A stretch of 64,000 nt of DNA, taken from Nitzschia putrida. Lineage: Eukaryota > Bacillariophyta > Bacillariophyceae > Bacillariales > Bacillariaceae. A program made the position numbers and the translations under genes. The DNA lies in the NCBI GenBank assembly GCA_016586335.1, contig BLYE01000140.1:24528-88527 (forward strand), written 5' to 3'. This document shows positions 60,748 through 64,000 of the stretch, in pieces; the first letter of the stretch is position 1; the number at the start of each line of letters is the position of its first letter. Below the pieces are notes generated by a model, which worked only from the letters and a program-made list of their open reading frames with translations, did not search any database and was not told where the DNA came from.

Positions 60748-61365
60748 TTAAATTGCAGTGCAGCAACAGGAATGTTCCTCCCTTGGGTACGTCTCGTAGG
60801 TCATGATACCTTCATGTACTTCCTTGCAAAATCCTGCATGAGGGTAGATGCAGATAGCTCCGAAAATGATGGAAGAAATTATGTTGCCAATAATGGTAAG
60901 GGTGACATCCTCAACATAGTCATTGACTTTCTTGGCAGCACTGGCAACATTCAAGCAGTCGAGGAGCGTCCAAATCAGAATCCAGAAAATGTTGACCAAA
61001 ACCAAGTACATGTTGAACTTGTTGGCTCCTACCAAGGCACAAATAGAGCACACAATGGAAATGGCGGCGTAGATTCCTGCCTTTTTGATGGAATCATCCC
61101 AAATTTCTTCGACTTCATCGTCGTCAAAATTAATAAATTCACGGAATGAAACAACATCCAAAACCGTAAGGATAGTTCCGAGACTGAACAAAATAGTAAT
61201 GATGTTCATGACAATCACAGCGCGGCGGTAGTCACAGCAACAGCCACAGCAGACTCCTCCTTGTTTGGGCTGATCTCGCATGCGAATATTTGAGCCACTG
61301 GACAGGCTGGTGGATCCAGGAGCTACTGGCACCGCGACGGGGACTGGCTTGTTCTCGGGGTCCAT
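60748..61365 (-). CDS. Four-helix Cys-motif membrane protein, array member E
   Basis: 205 residues from the ATG at 61365. A Pro/Val/Ser-rich N-terminus (about 38 residues) precedes the Cys cluster GGVCCGCCCDYRRAV. Four helices follow, with the acidic loop NFDDDEVEEIWDDSIKKAG, and the C-terminus YETYPREEHSCCCTAI. Members D and E clearly form one sub-branch (acidic loop, terminal Cys run). Function unknown. Confidence 0.8.
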   Translation of the reverse strand: MDPENKPVPVAVPVAPGSTSLSSGSNIRMRDQPKQGGVCCGCCCDYRRAVIVMNIITILFSLGTILTVLDVVSFREFINFDDDEVEEIWDDSIKKAGIYAAISIVCSICALVGANKFNMYLVLVNIFWILIWTLLDCLNVASAAKKVNDYVEDVTLTIIGNIISSIIFGAICIYPHAGFCKEVHEGIMTYETYPREEHSCCCTAI

Positions 61366-61885
61366 GCTTTGCGGTGGTTATTTGTCTGGTGTGTGGGATG
61401 TCAAACCAACCAAAAAGATTTGTGACATTTGAATGAGCGTATCGAGTCTCGGGCTTTCCCTCCTTTTTGCAAGCAAGATTGAGTCTAGGATTTGGTTCGT
61501 GGAAAAAGGTATTTATGACCAAGCGACTACGAGTACGGCACCTCGTTGTAACGACGACGACGGCGTAAAAACGGCGGCAATGCAGCGGATCGACCACATT
61601 GACCACATCATCTATTCTGCTAGGAGAGGCAACGACGCTCAAAGCTAGAGAGCTAAAGTTAACCAGGTTCTATGGGAAGAAGAGACGTAAGAAGATACAC
61701 GGAGAGTTTTGTGCCTCCAGGTTACTTCATCCCACCCAGAACAGAGGAAGGGGTGAACACAACTGCTACTGGTGAGGTCGCATGAGCGATACGCGTGAAA
61801 GGGCAACAAGTCGAAACACAATCCCCTATTGGCAAAAATGTAGATGCTCTAGTAGGTAGTTCATCTATGTGCAAGCATGTCGCTC
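61366..61885. other. Intergenic region
   Basis: Promoter of member E and 3' flank of the next gene. No gene is recognised. Confidence 0.45.
61510..61526 (-). promoter_or_regulatory. Weak shared upstream element, member E
   Basis: Plus-strand TATTTATGACCAAGCGA, 145 bp before the ATG. It keeps TTTATG and a later GCGA but is interrupted. Confidence 0.3.
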
Positions 61886-62923
61886 TCACTCACTTCTTGT
61901 CTTTCTGCTACTGCTGGTCTTCTTCTTCTCTCCAGAGGACCTGGAGGAGGAAGGTTTGGAAGAGGAAGTGGATTTGGAAGGCGATGGCGAGGTCTTCTTG
62001 ACCTTTTGTGAGCTTTTCTTGGACGACAGGGATTTAACTTCAGTTGACTTTTCCTTTTCGTCTTTGGATCGACTTCTTCGATGTTTAGAGCTTGAGCTGG
62101 TGGTGGCGGAGGATGAAGTTGTGACAGTAGTGACGGTGCTGTCCGTCACTGAGGCATTGTCTTCGGAGGAACTTTGCCTCTTGATCTTTCGGGATTTTGA
62201 AGGAGTGGAGCTCGATTTGGAGTGGTGTGATGACTTGGAAGACTTAGTCTTGCTGCTTGGGTCGCTACCGCTCGAACGACTTTTTCGCGTTGGAGAGGAT
62301 ATGGTGGAAGTTGTTGATGGCATGGAGGAGGATTTGGAAGAGTGCTTCTTAGAATGCTTCTTCTTTGGGAAAAGACTTGGAAACTGTCGTTTGGTGGAAG
62401 CAACCAGCGTCCTCACTTCACGCTCCAACGCTAGGCCTCTCGTCAGCGCCACCATCTGTGCATGCTGGGATCGGGCTTTGTACAAATCGGCAATAGTCTC
62501 TTCGTCATCGATGCCCTCATTCCATTGGGCGAACTGTTCATCAAGAACAACATCCAAGGATTCAAATCGGTTCCTTCGGCGAGTAAGGCAACCTTCTCTC
62601 GTCCAGGCCTCCAAACCATGTTCTCTGTGCCTTGCTTTGTATGTTTTGGGATTCCATCGCATCTCGATCTCCAATTGCTGCGCGTAGACTTCACATTGGT
62701 CGTTGAAGACTTCGTAGTCTTCAGGAGCATACCATAGGTTTTCAATGTCTTCCGATGTGAATTCAGTGATATGGTCGATGTGACAAACTTTTACCAGAAG
62801 AGAAAACCTCACTATTGAAGTCTTCTGAACGCTGTCACCATCGCCACAACTATCCATGTCAAAATCTGACATGGATGCTGTAACACTGGTCATATCAGCT
62901 TGGTCCTTGGGAAGTAGAATCAT
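61886..62923 (-). CDS. Protein of a presumed diatom family of unknown function with Ser/Lys-rich tail
   Basis: 345 residues from the ATG at 62923 (MILLPKDQADM). The frame is open upstream to 63208 but lacks coding character there. Residues about 30-190 form a helical domain beginning with VRFSLLVKVCHIDHITEFTS, then a short Trp-Tyr segment (ENLWYAPEDY), a HREHGLEAWTREGC segment, and a LDEQFAQWNEGIDDEETIADLY helix. I associate this pattern with a large diatom-type family of unknown function, from memory and not verified. Residues 190-345 are an extreme Ser/Lys/Thr tail with repeated SKSS/SSK units and no structure. Possibly nuclear. Confidence 0.65.
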   Translation of the reverse strand: MILLPKDQADMTSVTASMSDFDMDSCGDGDSVQKTSIVRFSLLVKVCHIDHITEFTSEDIENLWYAPEDYEVFNDQCEVYAQQLEIEMRWNPKTYKARHREHGLEAWTREGCLTRRRNRFESLDVVLDEQFAQWNEGIDDEETIADLYKARSQHAQMVALTRGLALEREVRTLVASTKRQFPSLFPKKKHSKKHSSKSSSMPSTTSTISSPTRKSRSSGSDPSSKTKSSKSSHHSKSSSTPSKSRKIKRQSSSEDNASVTDSTVTTVTTSSSATTSSSSKHRRSRSKDEKEKSTEVKSLSSKKSSQKVKKTSPSPSKSTSSSKPSSSRSSGEKKKTSSSRKTRSE

Positions 62924-63679
62924 TATTCTCGAATACTGTTGTTGTTGTTGTGTTGGCAGTCGGGACAGAAAGTTGTCTTTTTCTTCAGCAATGGGATAGT
63001 TCTTTCGATCTTGGTGCAATGGTGCACTGCTTTCGCCACTTACTTTGTGGTGTAATGTCGCGCAAGTTTGGGACTGCATACCAGCTAATAATTCTGAATG
63101 TGTTCGTGGCTCAAAAAACATACGCCCTGGTCCCACACACCGACAGCCCGGCTCATTCGTTACGTGTGGAAGTCCTGGTCGACAAGGACGAGTCATTCGA
63201 GGTACCATCAGACATAGCCTGTTCGATTCGTTTCGAATCTTGGGTGGTCACTCGCCATAAAGCAAACGACCAACCCAGGCAGAGACTTTCGTGAACTGAG
63301 ATAAGAATTTCATAGACACTCACGAACGAGCTTTCCTCAGGACTATGATTGGACCTCGTTTCACGTCGAAAAAGGCTATCCAATACTAGTATGATATTGT
63401 TGTAACATCACCGGGAGATTGGCTTCTGGATCCAACTACCAGTTTCGCTCAACATGGGGCAAAGAGTAGAAGGCTCTCAAAAGCCCCAGATGGGAAACTG
63501 GTTTCTAGTTTTTTCTACACGTGATATCTGATTGCTGGCGTCTCAGCTTACTTTTGCCATGTACTACTGGTAGTACGAGTACTTGTTGTATAACGTCCAC
63601 TGGAAAAGGAGCGGGATGGGGCATGTGAGCTAGATTCCTGTGACAGTTCTGGCTCCACTACTGTTCTCTCAACAACCCC
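62924..63679. other. Intergenic region
   Basis: 755 bases between two minus-strand genes. The open frame upstream of 62923 covers part of it. A short TACTACTGGTAGTA palindrome lies near 63561-63574. Nothing else is recognised. Confidence 0.45.
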
Positions 63680-64000
63680 TCATTCAGCACTACTCGTACT
63701 TTTCCAGTAATCCTGTAGGACTCTCCGGACTGTTTGTTCGCCGTGACGGTCCAGAAAACTTTGAAACCAAGATTGGATCCACCCATCATCATCTATACTA
63801 GCATTCACTCCTGCCTTTTGTAGGTAGATTTGACGATTCCTTCGCTTGTCCTCACGGGCCATGTACCGCTCAAGGGATCCAACATAGTGGTTAATGGTCA
63901 AGGGAAATAGTCGCACGGCATCCACTTCTGGTTTCAATGTCATGCGCCGGCAGATTTGTTTGAAGGGTCCTGGATAAGAGCTATCCAGGGGTTGATGTAC
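63680..64000 (-). CDS. Glycosyltransferase C-terminal fragment (GT92/DUF23-like), partial at the right edge
   Basis: The minus frame is open from the window edge (64000) to a stop at 63680, 106 residues. It contains FPLTINHYVGSLERYMARED, which corresponds to the HHYLGSYEQYTYRE stretch at the end of the DUF23-like domain in the 44691 gene, followed by a Trp-containing tail (WIQSWFQSFLDRHGE). The N-terminal part is outside the window. It has no second domain after this end, unlike the 44691 protein. Confidence 0.65.
   Translation of the reverse strand, partial: VHQPLDSSYPGPFKQICRRMTLKPEVDAVRLFPLTINHYVGSLERYMAREDKRRNRQIYLQKAGVNASIDDDGWIQSWFQSFLDRHGEQTVRRVLQDYWKSTSSAE

Noticed and set aside
61869..62687. 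272-codon plus-strand frame rich in Glu/Leu
   Set aside because: It is the antisense shadow of the Ser/Lys-rich tail of the minus-strand gene at 61886-62923. Ser codons read backwards give an artefactual acidic frame.

Overview
The window looks like nuclear DNA of a photosynthetic stramenopile, most likely a raphid pennate diatom. This is an inference from gene content and architecture. Genes are compact and often intronless. The six introns I can define are short GT-AG introns of 66 to 125 bases. The standard code is used. There are many low-complexity Ser-rich proteins and lineage-type gene families, and two young LTR retrotransposons sit between genes. No rRNA, tRNA or CRISPR was recognised.

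Layout. Positions 1-2309 hold a partial SAM methyltransferase and a zinc-less MDR (quinone-oxidoreductase-type) enzyme. Positions 2733-8078 are a complete Ty3/gypsy element with identical 359-bp LTRs, 5-bp target duplications (GTCCT) and one intact 1492-aa Gag-Pol frame. A secreted ankyrin-repeat protein follows (8369-9250). Next is a three-exon gene (10013-14320) that I read as an indoleamine 2,3-dioxygenase-like heme domain split by two DEP domains and fused to a P450-reductase-like FAD/NADPH module and a cytochrome b5 domain. It is convergent with a membrane-anchored sulfotransferase. A papain-type protease (three exons) and a CLC chloride transporter are divergent from a shared promoter region. 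From 20.8 to 38.3 kb there are Ser-rich disordered proteins (including a tandem pair and a decayed 3'-end duplicate), a zinc-ribbon protein, an LRR protein, a LysM protein and mitochondrial HSP90 (TRAP1). From 38.9 to 48.7 kb come a small two-helix membrane protein, a DUF952 protein, a predicted myristoylated and tail-anchored protein, a TYW3-kelch wybutosine protein, a double-domain glycosyltransferase and an ArfGAP.

From 49.5 to 61.4 kb there is a tandem array of five same-strand genes for four-helix membrane proteins with a Cys-rich CC-x-x-C motif and an ETYP C-terminal motif. A Ty1/copia element (51178-58179, TSD CCACA) has inserted into the Cys motif of the second member and split it into two separated pieces. 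Similar upstream elements lie 130-170 bp before the start codons of all five members. The copia LTRs differ by one base, yet its pol is frameshifted several times. The window ends with a Ser-rich protein of a family I take to be diatom-specific and a partial glycosyltransferase.

The most unusual items are the split IDO/DEP/reductase/b5 fusion, the four-helix array with its shared upstream element and precise insertion, and the TYW3-kelch protein that ends where a TYW2 methyltransferase domain would be expected to follow.
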